Source: Echiichthys vipera (taxonomy: Eukaryota > Chordata > Actinopteri > Perciformes > Trachinidae). From it: 64,000 bases of DNA. Shown here in pieces: positions 1 through 14,005 of the stretch. The stretch spans positions 30,049,750 through 30,113,749 of the forward strand of contig OY829653.1 of the NCBI GenBank assembly GCA_963691815.1, read 5' to 3'. The notes under the pieces are model-generated. The model was not told where the DNA came from and did not search any database. It worked only from the letters and a program-made list of their open reading frames with translations. The translations under genes were made by a program, and so were the position numbers. Position 1 is the stretch's first letter; every line of letters starts with the position of its first letter.

Positions 1-1619
1 TAACATACTTTGAAATATCAGTGTCAGAGTATTATTGAATGCACCATCAAGTAGTTTAAAAACAACCCGTTCTCTAAACTGTATTATCACAAGAGTTGTA
101 CGGTATCGATATCATTAATCAGATAACACATATTTTAAAGTAGTTGATTGATGTTCCCTTTCAGTTATGACTGACAAGTCAAACTAGATAATAAAATAAA
201 GTTCTACATTCATCCTCTGTATGTTCATGTTTTACAGAGAGTTTAGCCTGAGCCAGGCCATACAATAATGATAGGTCCGGTGTCTGATCGGTCAGTACTC
301 GGTATCAATACGTTTGGGTATCGGAATCTGTATCAGGATGGAAAAAAAGTTCAGTGTATGGAAAATGGAAAGCAAAGACTTCCTGGAAGGTGGATGGCAG
401 ATACCATGCGATTAGTAGTAAACTGGCTAAAACATACAAAACCATAGCAGCATTCTTTGAATTAGTATCTGGGTGGCACACTTTTGGTTTTGTAGTCTGA
501 CAGTGGCCTCAGTAAGTCACACTCACTGACTCACCTGTGTCCCTACAACCCACTCAGGTTGACAGTGGGAGAGAAATTCACCATTTTCTCCCTGGCAATT
601 ATTGTCACGCAGAGAGCTGGGCTGCAAAAGCAGTTCTAATTCCCAGGGATCTCAGCAGGGCAGCCCATTATTCTGTGAACATTAGCACAGCCCACCCAAG
701 TATCAGCAACAACCTCAAAAACATGCTGCATTAATACAGAAATAATGCATTTTGAAAATGAATTTGTCCCACTGAGCGTGTGAGCGGCAGATTAATTTAG
801 TCTATCATTATTGCTAGTTATGTTGAGCTGCCTAACCAGGAGCTGACAGTATGTGCCAGTGTAATGTCAAGAGTACAGTACAGTGATCTCATTCAGCTTC
901 CTGTGGCTGTGACCTTATAATAGGCCATTGATAATGTAACGCAGGCAAAAGACTCTGCCACTATCAATTATAGTTGCTGCTCCATTTATTTCTGTCATCT
1001 GTTGTTTTTCTGCCACTAAATGACTAATGCCAGATGAAGTAGCCAGTAAATAGAAGATAGAAAACTAGGTCATAGATAAAGCAAGTATTAGGGGGGAGAA
1101 TACACAAAATATGCTGTTTGTAGATGAGAGACACTCATGATTTTTGGGAAATATGCTTATTTGGTTGAGGTTGATAAAACTATTGTGTCCGTATGGTAAA
1201 TGTAAAGCTACAGCACTTTAGCTTAGAATAAAGACTGTAAACAGGGGGAGCAGCTAGCCTAGCTCTGTCCAAAACTAGCAAAAAACTGACTAATACAACA
1301 CCCATTTATATATTCTGACAACCTCTACATGTTGTAAAACTGCCCTTTTTCCAAAATCCTGGAATATCCCCCCAATATTTATGAAATGGCTTTCATGATG
1401 ACTGTTTGAGATACCATTATCTTTTAACAAGTTAACAACCTATAGCACTGTGAGAAGGTATAACAGCTTTTATAGAGTTTTGGGGGCTTACAGGATTCCA
1501 TTATGTTTCAGGTTCTTTAATACAAATATTTTGAATGCAATCATTCATTATTGAGTACATGAGCTATTTAGGATATTTTTAAAACACTAACTAATTGACT
1601 TGTTATATCTCATTAGATT
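1..1619. other. Intron or upstream DNA of the oxr1-like gene, no exon recognised
   Basis: AT-rich DNA in which I find no exon with splice sites that continues the oxr1-like reading frame. The open frame at 537-734 has no recognisable domain. The gene's earlier exons (LysM and GRAM parts in the family) are probably upstream of the window. Confidence 0.5.
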
Positions 1620-1629
1620 GATCCGCAGG

Positions 1630-1835
1630 GAAAAAATATTTTTTTAAAGATTATCTTTTGCCAGTTTTTTCAAGCCTTTATTATACAGGACAGAGAGGAA
1701 ATGGGGTGAGAGAGAAAGGAGGAGATACGTAGCAAAGGGCGGCAGGTCGGAGTCGAACCCGCGGCCGCTGACCTGAGGACCCTCAGCCTCTTCACATGGG
1801 GCGATCGCTCCAACCACCGTGCCACCAGCCGCCCC
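1630..1835 (-). mobile_element. tRNA-derived SINE with target-site duplication
   Basis: Read on the minus strand, the element starts with a tRNA-like head at 1835. It has an A-box match (TGGCACGGTGG, complement of 1814-1824) and a perfect B-box match (complement of GGAGTCGAACC at 1749-1759), then a non-tRNA body and an A/T-rich 3' tail near 1630-1680. The 10-bp sequence GATCCGCAGG occurs on both sides, at 1620-1629 and 1836-1845, which is a classic target-site duplication. This marks it as a retroposed SINE and not a working tRNA gene. It lies in the intron just upstream of the first visible oxr1 exon. Confidence 0.85.
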
Positions 1836-2116
1836 GATCCGCAGGAAAACTTGGATGAGAAATCAGATTCCAGTTTCCCCATTTCCAGTCTGTATGCTAA
1901 GCTAACCAGCTGCTGGCTGTAGCTTTACATTTAACACAGAGATCTTAGAGTGTTAGCGAAATTCTCGTCTAAGTCTCAGCAAGAAATCCAATAGAAATAT
2001 TCCCCAAAATGTCAAACTATTACTTTAAAACAATTTGTCCTGTTTGTTTCAGCTATTAAGCCATAACATAACACACTTTTATGCTTATCTGACCATGTGA
2101 GGATTTCCTCCCCCAG

Positions 2117-2700
2117 GTACTGGTTCTGCAGAGAGGCGGAAGCACCCCTCTCACAAGTTCCTGTGTCTGCGGGTGGGGAAGCCCATGAAGAAGACGTTTG
2201 TTTCTAACGCCAGCGCCTCCATGCAGCAGTATGCCCAGCAGGGCAAGAAGCACGAGTACTGGTTTGCTGTGCCCTCTGAGAGGTCAGTACCTCTGCTACA
2301 CCTTTGAATACAAGCAAATCATTTTTGTGGTAGCCTGAATAACATGCTTTAATGTGTTGAAAGAAGTGCTGTACCGGATTACATGGAGCGATGTTGACAA
2401 ACATAATAGCCTCTGATTAGTCATTTTACAGTGCGGCAGACTTGTTTTTAATGTAGAGAGCTGCAGGGATTTGTCCTCCTAACGTATTCCTAACACACAG
2501 TAGTCAGCTTACTTACTGGGAACCTCACCTTCAGTCCTTTAAATATTTGAAACCAATCAAATATGCATTCTCTGTGAGCTCTGACTCTCACTGCGGCTTC
2601 TGCCCATCTCCCTGTGCTGCCTCTGCCAGACAGCAAAAAGATTTAATATTCATCCGCTCTGCACGGAAGCAGACACGCGCACTTAATTCCTACGCTGGGG

Positions 2701-2738
<38 letters not shown>

Positions 2739-5700
2739 ATGCAATAATAAGGAAATTTCCCAAGCTCAGTCAGTTTTCCACCCACAAAGCTGTTCATGAA
2801 CTTCTTCTGACCTACACTAACATTCAGAATGTTTTATATCAACTGGAAATAGCCTTGGCTTGTTTATGTGGTTTTCCAAGTTGGATCGCTCCGTCTGGAT
2901 GTACAGTTGCCAAGCCAGCAGTAGTCATAATTACATTAGAGCTCTTCACACTGGAAGTAGACCCATGACATGAAAAAGTTGCGTAATATGTTTATATGGC
3001 AAATTAATCCAAATTGCAGCACTTGCTTAATTTAATAAGTCAGTTTTAAAAAGAAAAGCCATTCATTAAGAGCCAAATGTGGCTCCGGCCTTGTGGTAGT
3101 TGCATTATATGTTGTATCTTTTCATAGATAAGGAGCCAAAAGGACATACATGGAAATAATAAACATGAATATGAATCACAGCACCTCTTCTGCTTTTTAG
3201 TGCATGTGTCTTTACTATTACATCAGCAACACACATTGTGATCTCTGACTGCTAATCACATTTGAATCAAACAAACAGGCATGTCCTTTTTAGTTTGTCA
3301 TTGTACCATAAATATGTCTCAGTTCTGCCGTGCATTGAGTAGCTTAGTGCAGTGATGGAATCCTCCTTACTTCATTATATGAACTTCAGAAGTCTTACTT
3401 GATCTAGCGTTTTTGTTTTCATATACAGGTTGCTTAGCTACAGCATTTTCCACCTGGGAAACAAGTTTTTCCGTGATGCGTGCTGCTCTAGGGATGTACG
3501 CCCCGGGGCATTGCAGATTCAAAGCTAATAGTAAAAGACGAGACTCGTACATGTTACTCCTCATTATTTCTAACTTGTTTTCCTTGGCACTGCCAGCAGA
3601 ATAAGGTGTGTGGGAGGAGTGAGCATAAGCTGTTCGGACTGACAACACAGCAGCTCATAGTCCTTTTCTTCAGACACGGCTAGCCTCTTTGTAGCTTGAC
3701 CTAGATGGGAGGCGACCCGCGTGATGTGTCTTTAAGTGTCCTGGCAATGGTGTGGGAAGAAAGGGAGGCCATTGAATGCACCACACACAACCATGACACT
3801 GAATACAGCTCAATCTACTTAGTCTGCACAGCTCTTTCATGTCTACCAGCCACAGCAGAATGTGACACAAAATCTATTCTGTATTTGTTTATGCTGCACT
3901 ATCTTTTCCTAAACTGTTTACATAGTTGTCATGAAAAAGCGGTCACAAAGGGAAAGTGGGAGAGGGAGAGCTACAGGAGATAACGCACACATTTCTCATC
4001 ATTACCACTAGACTTCCCCGTTTTAAGGGATCTGGCCATACACTGCTCTTATCAATATTTACATGTTAACAATGTATCAAGTGACTGTGTAATGTGAAAG
4101 GTATTGTTTTAAGTGATAAACTCGTAGAGAAATATCACCTGAGTTTGCAGGTCCCCTTAGCTCGAGCATTTTGTGCCAAATGTTTTTTTTTCCTTTAGTC
4201 TTACTGCTCTCATCAAGCTGCTGTTTGTCAGCAAACAATCGGATGAATCCACTGGACGCTACCCACCCAACACCGAACAGCATGCACAGTTAGTTAGCAA
4301 CTTGCTACTGAACATGGTGAAGCATTTTGCAGCTAAAGAATATGAGAAGAATGCTTTAACATACCAAGTATTGAGTCATTCTTGAAACAAATTCACCAAT
4401 ATATTTATTGCTTCTAATCATAGACTGTATATTAATAATTTCAAAGTTACAATAGAACAATGTTAATATCACCGTGATGGATATCACCTTAAAGTCTTTG
4501 CTACTAGCTTTGATATTTTAGATGCACTGAAATAAGCATCTCAGGTGATGAGTGTTTTTCTTTTTTTTTTTAATCAAGCTTCTTCTCTCAAAGTTTTCCC
4601 TGTGTTTCGTCCCTCAGGTCCGACCACCTGTATGTGTTCTTCATGCAGTGGAGCCCGGACATGTACGGTGAGGGGGTCAGGGGGATGGGTCAGGAGCCTG
4701 GGTTTATGGTTGTCAAGAAGAATGAGGTGTCCGAAGCAGCGGAGGATGAGCCCATCACTGACCTCAATGTCAAGGAATGGGAGGTAAGGTCTACACAGCT
4801 AAAACTATTCCCTCATCTGGCTTACAGTCCACCTGTTGTGTTGTCTCAAGCCTCACAGATATGGATTGGATGTGGATATAGTCAGCCACTATTTAACCCC
4901 ACGATCGAATCCATAAACTGTGAAGCCATAATCTTATGTGGTGTATTAAGTTTATCGTTGTATGTAAGTTACATGTTACTGTATTATATAATTGTTTTGA
5001 TTTGCTCTCATTATGCGATGCATAGTGCAAACGTATTGTGCGGATCATTGTTTTTTTATTCCGTCCGAACTGTGTAGTCGTCAAACCTGAGTTTTGTATT
5101 CTGCTTCTGTCTCTTGCACATCTGTGTACCACTGCTTATTTCTTGATTTGATGGTAACTTCTTGTGTGAACGTTCTTTCACATGTAAGTTGTGTGAACAC
5201 TTGCTTTGCTTGGAAATGCGCTTCTCTGAACTTCCAACCAAAGTGTTTTGCATGTTTGTGTAATTGTTTACTCCTCTCAGTTAGCGTGTTGTAGTTGCAT
5301 CACATGTCTGTCACTGGACTGTCACTAGTGTCGGTCAGCATTTGGCAACTTATTTTGCTAAATGACAAAAGGCTAACACCATTATGAGTTGCTCAACGTA
5401 TGAAGGGAAAGTGCACATTGAGCAATTAAACTGTTTGTCTTTGTTTTTTTGGCAATGAAATCACCCAAACTCATGTGGCACTGATGTGGGTTCAATCCGC
5501 CTTCTTTGTTTGTCAAACTAGCCTCTCAAAGTGTCTTCATTGCACATTTAGTGATGTGGAAGTAAGAGTGGGAAGTATAGACGAGGGAGGTCATCTCGAT
5601 TTTCAGCACTGTTTTTTCAACATTGCACCGGTTGCACCACACTGTGGATAATGAGACGGATGCATTCATTGCATTAAGAAACTGAGAGGGTGGGAAGCAG

Positions 5701-8700
5701 TGGCCTGAATTTAAATTTTTAATGTAAATGAATGATGCAGGAAACAAAGTGCACCGATTGTTTTCCCCTACATAAGTAAATAGGAACCTGCTGCCCGTGT
5801 TTGTCCTGTTGACTTGCATTTTAAGGAACAGAATAGATGTTTTAGTCACAAAGTTTTGTCTAACTAATATCTTTTTGTTGAACTAAAATAACAAAACGTA
5901 CGCTGAAAGTCATTTTAAGTCCTTCATATTAATTTGATTTAACTTCAACTTTTTGCATTGCTTTGGTTGTAACTCTGGGTTATTGTCGGTCTAAATCTGT
6001 AGAAGGGACTGTCTCTTTAATCCTGTCGGTTATGGGACCGGGGGGGGGTGTCATCTTTTTTTTTTTACCAATGGGGAGCCGGCTTCTCTCCTGTCCCGTA
6101 TTGTTATTGGATTTGAGCGATGTCACACAAATCATACGGTACAGAGTATTGGAAAAGAAACGTTTCTATTTGAGTGGAGCAGGCTGACAGGCTTCGTACC
6201 GACTCCGTGTGCTTGTCTGGGGGCAACACGGGGACTACACGGGGACCACTTGGAGGATCTGTGATGTGACTTTCAGCCTCACCCAGAAAGCAAGACATGT
6301 TCTCTAGGAGGGTGAAAGACCAAGAGAAACGGCTGACTCCTAAGTATACCTGTGTACGTTCCTTGTGCCTAGTTCATGTGTTCGGTCTCCAGATGTAACG
6401 TTAAACATGCGTTCATGTATGTTGTCTGTCTGCTGCTGTTGTTGTTGTTAGCCAGCCATGCTAGCTCGCTAGCGAAGCTAACTAGCCCGCTAGCCCTTTA
6501 GCCGGTGCGGTGCAGGTCAGTGACTGATGTATAACAAAGTGGCCACTCTTTAAGCACTATCTGGCAGTCAGGAAGGCGCCCTCGTCGGTTGTCTCTCCTC
6601 TTAGCACCGTGTAATACGATGTGTAAAGTTTCCACTGGCAGGTAAAAGATGCACTTTTCTTCATTCACCGGTTCCTTTAACCTCACTTCACCTTACATTG
6701 TTTAGAGGCACAGGGTATCATGTTGAGTTTATAGCTTAAGTGACTGTTAATGAGCCACCTGTGCTGTATGATACAGTGTAACATTCACTGGTCACTTCCA
6801 TATGCTGACCTTTTTCATGACATTGATCTCTGAAGATAAAGGACATTTGATGTGCATTGAAAAGTCTGTGGCAGACTAGCATGCTGCTAGCTTCCCCCTT
6901 TTTCAGGGGACAAATGCACTAAGTGCTTTAACTATGTATTTTTTATTAGAGCTGTAGTTTACTGCTGAGTGCTGTAAAAAGGCACTTTGTTACCAAAATG
7001 GGATTTAAAGCCAGGCAACAAGGTGAGTGATTCTGATCTCTGTGCCCAGACAGTTTAATATTGATTCATATGTAGACCTGGGCCAGTTAACTGACCCTGT
7101 GTGTATGGTAGTATGCTTGTTTATCTCGTGCACAAGGCTTTAAATAGCTTTCCTGTAGGGAGACACAGTATATTGTTGAACGCCAACGCTCATTCAGTGG
7201 CAGAACAGAGGCAGCAGCTGTGTGTGTGGGGTGTAACTTTGTTGGAATGTAGCCATGCTCATGGATCATTGTGTTGGTCCGTCTGGATTGCAGCTCTGTG
7301 AGTTGTAGTTTTGTGGATTGTTGTTCCAGACCTGCACAGAGAGCAGGTTAATGTTTATGGACTTGGCAAGTGTTGTTGCATCAGTCAAACCTCAGGTAGG
7401 CTATTTTTTGTTCTGTGTTCCTTCCAGCATCAAAATCTTGTGGATTTCTCAACATGCTACGCGCCCAAAATGTGTTTTGGGAGTTTTTTTGCATTTCTGC
7501 TAGAACAAAATTGATGGTTCTAAAGAGTGCTTTCTGCTGGTGTGTTGTTTTCATCCTTTGGTATTAGTTAACCTAGGTGTAACTGAGCGTCTATGGTGGT
7601 GTTATTAAACATATTACACAAACATGCAAAATGAGAGTTCTCAAAAATGGCCCATCCCCTTCTGTTTTACCCACAGTAAACTCTTGCTAACAGTGGCCTT
7701 AAGCCTACGTTACAGCTACTTTCCTTAAATCTACCCTTCTATAAAGAGCAGTGCTAAGTCTGCTGAAATTGCACTACTCAGTGCACATGAATGAATACCT
7801 TCTAAACCTTTACTTTTTGCTTTCCCTGGCCAGTGATAGCTCTGGTAGAGTTCATGTTCCACCTGTTCCTGTCTTTGTACTACCAGGTAGTGTCTCTGAC
7901 GGAGTACCACCGTCGGATTGATGCGCTAAACAGTGAAGATCTGCGCTCGCTCTGCAAACGACTCCAGGTGCCCTGACCAGCCCTGTCTGCCCCCTCTCTC
8001 TGCTCAGCCCAGCCCTGCTGCAGCCCTAACCAAGATGGTCTCCATAGGCTCTAGCAGGATTTAGCTGCTGCTGCTGCTGCTGATGTTGCATACTTACCTC
8101 AAAAACACATGTTCCTAATGCTTTACGTGACAGTTATGGGTTGGGTAGGTTTCATGAGTGTTTGGGCTCACAAAACCTGTTCAGAGCTTGCTCTGCAAGA
8201 TCAATTGGGAATGACTTATCAAGCTTTTGATGGAAAATATTTTTATCAGTTCATTACAGAAAACTGTGTGATGAGGTTTCCATGTGACAGCAGCCTTATC
8301 TCCATGTGTCAGGCTGCTTTCCATCTTAGACCGGTTGTCATGGTGTTTTTAGTGCTTCAACCCACTAGATCAGTCGTGTTATAAGGTCATGTTAGCTGTC
8401 TGTGTTGGCTGTAAACAAATTTAGAATATATAATAGGGAACAGAGAAAAGGCTGTTTTTAGAGCAAATTCAACTTTTTCTTTGCTCAAATGAGCTTAATG
8501 TACATAATATTGCAGGACAAAGAGATGGCGGGTTGGTGAGAGGGTTAAAGTAAGACTCCCTTGACAGGGTGAATGATGTTTTCTGAGGACAATGCAGGTA
8601 GGCCCTATTTGAATGAGGTCTGAAACATGAGAGCATCCCAGCCACCAGTGGTGAAGCACTCCACAATCAGCCTCTGTTATCGAGAAAGATAAATAACCCA

Positions 8701-11700
8701 AACAGCCTGTTGATCAGACAAAATGTCAAACAGTAGAGTGCAAATTATTCATCGGGTTGATTTCCTATTCACTTTGCATTCTCCTCTCCCAGACAGTGTC
8801 TCTGCCCGCTCTCCTAGTTCTGCCAAACCAATCCTAGTCGTCTGGTGTTGGAGAGGTGCAGGAAGATATTCAGCTGTCATCATCAAACAGTCAGATTATC
8901 AGGGTTCCTTCACATCCCGGAAAACCTGGACAACAGTTGACCAAATTTCCAGTCAAGAAAAACACATGGAAAGTGACCAAAAAAGTGTAATGTCCTGGAT
9001 AATCTTTTGTTGTCCTGGAAAATAGTTTCACCATTCTCTTTTTGTCCTTTAGTTGAGAATGAACTATTTGGCTATCTATCAGAGCTCCGGAAAACGAATA
9101 ACATTGACATCTGAAAGGGCTAAGTTATGTCCAGGATCATATTAATGGTGAAATGCTAGGCTGGTTTATGGATGAGAGTATTTTGAATAAATTATGTTGC
9201 GGGAACCCTGTGAACACAGCCCAAAGTCACATGACATGGTAGCACATGCAGGTTGGATAACATTCCAACTTAAGCAGCCGGAATGCAGGGAAATGTTAGT
9301 TACATTATCCTTGAAATATAAATCTAAGTTACTGCTGGCTGCTAACTTTGGTAGTTTGTATTATTATTTTATTCTATGATCATTTGTCAGAATTTCTAAG
9401 CATGTAAGAGACGATTTTAAAGAAGAGTTATAGCCACAGCTGCACATCTTTTAAATAAGACTTCTATAGAAAGGGAAATATCTGTCATACCGGCTAGAGC
9501 ATCACTGATAAGAGTGGGAATCCTTGTGTGTCAGTGTGTAGCCAGCAAACACTGCCTTTCTCATCTTGGCTGGAAACTGTTTGTTGCTGAGGTTAGGCCA
9601 TGGTGAAACGTTTTCAGCTCTGTAGAGTTCATTATTTATCACTTCAGAGCCTCCATTTTGCCCTACTGTACTCCATCCCTCTCAGTGTAAAACCTGACAC
9701 TGTTGCTGCTATAGATAGCCTCACTATGTATCTGTAGCCCAGTATGATGCAAAACCAAATTGTAGGTGTCTGAGAAATCCCATGAACCCATCCAGTATCA
9801 GTGCCTTTGTGGAAGCTGAAGTTCAACTACTCAGTGAATATGCATGTCTGAAATGTATCTGTGCTTATAGATCACTACCAAGGAAGAGGTGAACTCCAAG
9901 CATGGCACATCCATCAAGACAGAGCTGGAGCCAGAAACCTTCAAACCCAACCTCAGAGAATCCAGTGATCTCCTGGAGGCCGACCAGATAGAGAAGGTAC
10001 AGACCGCTGGACAGACCTGTTCTAATGCCGTAGAACTGGTGATGGGCATCGCTAAGATTTGATCCAGAATACTACTCTTATCAATAATCCCTATCAGCTT
10101 GGTTCTTTTTCATTACTAAATAATTGTTTTTTTAAAAAACACACAACGTTTCTCCACCGACTCACATTAGTTGGATACGTGAAATTCTATAATGTCTCCG
10201 GTCGGAGAGGTTGAGTTTTTCACAGAGGGGATCTTTGGAGGCATTCCACCAAACCTGGACCCACGGCTGGCTCTTATAAGTAACAGTCTCACTGTTACTC
10301 CTGATGATGCTGAGGACACTTCCTAGTGCCCCCCTTTTATTTATTTATTTTCTTGAATTACGTTAATTATTTTTGCTATTAGTTTTAGTGTGTTTTTCTT
10401 TTCTTTTCTTTTTTAACTTTATCTTACTTTATCTACTTATGTTACATGTTACTCAGTTACTTGTTGTTCTTTTTGTTTTTTTATTGTGGCCGTGCCTGAC
10501 GTGGGCTGTTGGGAGGGATAGTGGGATTCATGTTGGGGTTTTTCTGTTTTTTTCACCTGCAAAAAGCAATTAAAAAAAGTGGAGAAAAACATAACACACA
10601 AGGAGAGGGTCACAGTCCTGAGACTTTAAACACAGACACCTACAAACAAGGTCACAGCTATAAAGAATGCAGCCTTTACTTTTCAAACCCAGAAGCCAAG
10701 TCCATCTCTGTCATACAGTCTGTGTCTGTGGGTCATGCTGTTGGCTTGAATGCTAACATGCAAACACAAAGGACTTGCTTGTCATTTTACTTTCAAATTG
10801 GCAAATAAAAACAAACCTAACAAAGTCATCCATTCATGGAGCTCTCTTTCAGTACAAGAATATTTGTCAACCATGAACTCTGGGAATAGATGTACTGTAT
10901 TTACTGTAGGGGTGGGCAATATGGCAAAAATGCCCTATCACAATATCTTTTTTACAGTAAAATCAGTTTTTTACGTAAATTTTTCTTATATTGAAAGTTA
11001 CTGAACAGTGCAACCAAAGTATTCCTGATGTAAAAATAGGCTATAGCCCTAAAAGAGAAAATGTATAACAGGCCAAAGAACCTTTCTGAACAGATTTGAA
11101 TCAGTGTGCCAAATACAGTGGACATCTAACAAAAAGCTGCCTAAAGCTCCTGGTGCCTCTGCTGCTGTGGTGTGACTGGTCTCCTCACTGTTTCACTCTC
11201 AGCACACTGTTTAGGACGCTGTCTCTTTAGGTGGTTGAAACGGTTACCATCCGATGTGCGCACTGTGTGTGGCACAGAAAGGCGGCCTCGCTCCTTGTTC
11301 AACACATTAGTAGTCCACTGGTGCACGGGATATTTATCTGTGTTTTTAGGCGCATATTTAACAGCTTGTTCCACACATTCTCGTTGTGTCAACGCGACGG
11401 TTGCTGTTAGGACATGGTAGTTTTGTTTTCATTTTCAGATGAGACATACTCATCACTGTCTGTAGTCGCTATGATTGGTTGAGCATGAGGCGGACTAGCC
11501 AATAGTGTGATTTGGCTGAGGGGGAAAAACCCTGATGTGTCTACAGAGCATAGAACAGCAGGGGATAGAATGTGTCCTATAGACGATACTACGATCCGTC
11601 CGCTTTGGCAGATCGTCAACACCACCTGATCCTTCACTATCGTCCACCGCTAATTCACTGCTGTAATAACCATTATACATCTACCAACCCAACAGCTTTT

Positions 11701-14005
11701 CGGTGGGTAGAGGAATCTATTGAGCTTGAAGAATAGTATTTCTAGACCCAATCATCAGCACCTTCGGTCATCGGACACAGAAACCAATACGCTTTGTTCG
11801 GGGGGGACAACTTTTACTGTATATATGATGAAGGTTTACAGTGGACAACATGAGACGAAACGTTTGACTTTTTTAGCTGAATTCTGTAAAATAGATAGAG
11901 TAATAATTTAAAGACATTGGCATTACGTCTCACTCATGCTGAGACAAAGACAATACCTGTGACAAACGCATGAAGCGGATGCTTCTGAGTCACTGACCTA
12001 TTTATGTTGTGGTGTATGCCTGGCAGGCATTGCGGGACACACACAAACACACTCACCAAACGAGTCCCAATTGGCATTTTGACCAATAGGTTGCCAATGT
12101 GCGGCTTCCTTTAATCACCAAGAGGACAGAGCTCAGAGCTCAAGGCGGCTCACTGCAGAGCAGAGGTGAGCCAAGTTAAGGCTCATCTCCTCATGGTTTG
12201 GTTTCCAGCCTGCTGATTACACGACGGTTTCTGCTGCACCACTGGAAGATGTGCTGAACCAACAAGAAAAAGAGCAAACGGACTGATGAATTACTGGAGA
12301 GCAAGCAGAACCTTTAAAGGCCCTTGTTCAATACAGAAGAAATGGTGCTGCACACTGTGAAAAGTTGTCACTTTCATTTCATGTTTTAGTCTGTATGTTT
12401 TATCTGTCCGTTAAAATGAGGCATACGCCGCACTGCTGCTCCGGCGCCTTTGACTGCTTTATCTCCCCATGCACCACAGCTACTGTTAATCCTTCAGTCG
12501 TTCAGCAGCAGGGCAGCAGGCTCGCTCAGGGAGTGCTGGACCTCTCTTTCTCCTGAGACGGCCCTGTGTGTTTGGAGCCCTGTTACTCTTCTTTAAATGC
12601 CACGTAGTGTTAAAAGGTCACCGCAGATGTAATTGAGCGTTGGTGGCTGTGGCCTTTCTGTGTTTCATTTCCTTTCTTTTTCCCCCTCCTTCATCCTTCC
12701 TTTTTCTTTATTATTTCCCCCCACAGCTCGCCAGGAATCTCCCCCCACGGACCATTGGCTACCCATGGACACTGGCTTTTGGCACGTCGAAGCATGGTAT
12801 GAGCATTAAATCGCTGTACAGAGCCATGCAGGGTCAGGACACTCCAGTGCTCATGGTTATTAAGGACAGCGATGGCCAGGTAAGCTGGTAGTGCACAGTA
12901 ATATATTAATAAATCATTTTCTAATAATCCTCCGTTTGATGTAAGAGTTGTGTCCCTGTGCTGTGTGCAGCAGTCAGCTGTTCTCGTGCTTTGTTTCTTT
13001 AGGTGTTCGGAGCGTTGGCATCTGAGCCCTTTAAAGTCAGCGATGGCTTTTATGGCACAGGAGAAACCTTCCTCTTCACCTTCAATCCAGAGTTTGAGGT
13101 ACATTATCTTCTTTAGTTGGAAACATTTCTGTTAGAAGGAAAAGTTCCCGCGTTTATTTTTGAAAGTTGGACGTGTAAATGTGCAGTTTTGTTAATATAC
13201 AGTGTATGATCAGAGCAGAACCGACCGTGTGGCTGATAAGGTTTTGAAGCTGCACTAATCAGTTCAGTTTATATGAATAATGGATCAACTTACTACGTGT
13301 ATGGGAAATGTGTCCCTTTTAGTGATGAACCTGCAGAGAATAATCAGCCTTCTTTTCACTCTTTGTTTAAATTTTTTGGTACTCAACTTTACTGTTTACA
13401 AAGAAAGTTGCAAACAGATGTGGTACACAACTAGTGGGAGCATAGTGGAGCATTTAGCAGCTGTGCAGCATGTTATTACCCTCAGACGCTTATTTGATAG
13501 TGATCAAATAATACATAACTTTAAATGAATGGTAACGCCATGCAATGTCTTCTAATCCTGTATGTGCTCTATTGTGTCTACAACAGGTGTTCAAATGGAC
13601 AGGTGACAACATGTTCTTCATCAAAGGAGATATGGACTCCTTAGCTTTTGGTGGAGGAAGGTGAGTCCAAACTGCTGTTAATGTAAACAGTGAAAGAGAT
13701 TAGTTTTGGCAACAGTTTGAATTATATCTAATGATACACAGTGGTTCACAGAGCCATATAAGTGATGTTGATTATCTGAAACTGTGTTTAGTTCTCAAGG
13801 AAGATGCTTCACAGAATGTAGCCCCGTTTGTGGCCCCTTCCTAAGACGGTCTGTTCTCTTTTCCTGTAGCGGTGAGTTCGGCCTGTGGCTGGACGGAGAC
13901 CTCTACCACGGCAGGAGTCACTCCTGTAAAACATTTGGCAACCCCATGCTCTCAAAAAAGGAGGATTTCTATGTTCAGGACATAGAGATCTGGGCTTTTG
14001 AATAA
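2117..14005 (+). CDS. oxr1: OXR1-like TLDc protein, 3' part of gene (8 exons)
   Basis: Oxidation resistance 1 family; TLDc proteins protect against oxidative stress and bind the V-ATPase. Coding exons joined by consensus splice sites and matching phase: 2117-2282, 4618-4783, 7887-7967, 9871-9996, 12727-12879, 13003-13098, 13587-13660, 13870-14005 (TAA). The first exon begins in phase with two bases, so upstream exons are missing. The TLDc domain begins in the 12727 exon (PPRTIGYPW) and runs to the end. Key stretches are VFGALASEPFKVSDGFYGTG, VFKWTGDNMFFIKGDMD, LWLDGDLYHGRSHSCKTFGN and the C-terminus DIEIWAFE. That C-terminus and the EYHRRIDALN exon fit OXR1 better than its paralogue NCOA7, which I recall ending DLEVWAFD. 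It converges tail-to-tail with sqle. Teleosts can carry two oxr1 copies, and I cannot say which this is. Confidence 0.9.
2704..2735. repeat. (CA)n microsatellite
   Basis: About 16 uninterrupted CA dinucleotides in the first oxr1 intron shown. Confidence 0.95.
6297..6353 (+). CDS. oxr1: Candidate alternative first exon of oxr1 (short TLDc isoform)
   Basis: An ATG at 6297 opens a 19-codon frame reading MFSRRVKDQEKRLTPKYTC, followed at once by a GTACGT donor at 6354. It ends in phase 0 and so joins in frame to the exon at 7887, giving ...PKYTC-VVSLTEYHRRID. Short OXR1 isoforms in other vertebrates start from an internal promoter and, as I recall, also run through a KYT-VVS junction into the EYHRRIDAL exon. 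About 100 bases upstream are G/C-richer than the surrounding intron, as expected near a promoter. No transcript was checked, so the start is inferred. Confidence 0.6.
10907..11470 (-). mobile_element. hAT-like DNA transposon remnant (BED-like fragment)
   Basis: The stretch opens near 10907 with GGGGTGGGCAATATGGC, a sequence typical of hAT-type ends in fish. A minus-strand frame at 11141-11392 contains NRFNHLKRQRPKQCAES, which resembles the His-containing part of the BED zinc finger in hAT transposases. The catalytic core and a matching far end are not visible, so it is at most a decayed fragment inside an oxr1 intron. Confidence 0.4.

Noticed and set aside
537..734. Possible upstream oxr1 exon
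   Set aside because: A CAG acceptor-like site precedes GTTGACAGTG, but the reading shows no similarity to known OXR1 regions and no good donor follows.
1740..1835. tRNA gene
   Set aside because: A and B boxes are present, but there is no cloverleaf or proper acceptor stem, and the element has a SINE body and target duplication.
2117..14005. NCOA7 as the identity of the TLDc gene
   Set aside because: The C-terminus DIEIWAFE and several core stretches fit OXR1 better; NCOA7 ends differently as I recall. A sqle neighbour also fits the human chromosome 8q set that includes OXR1.
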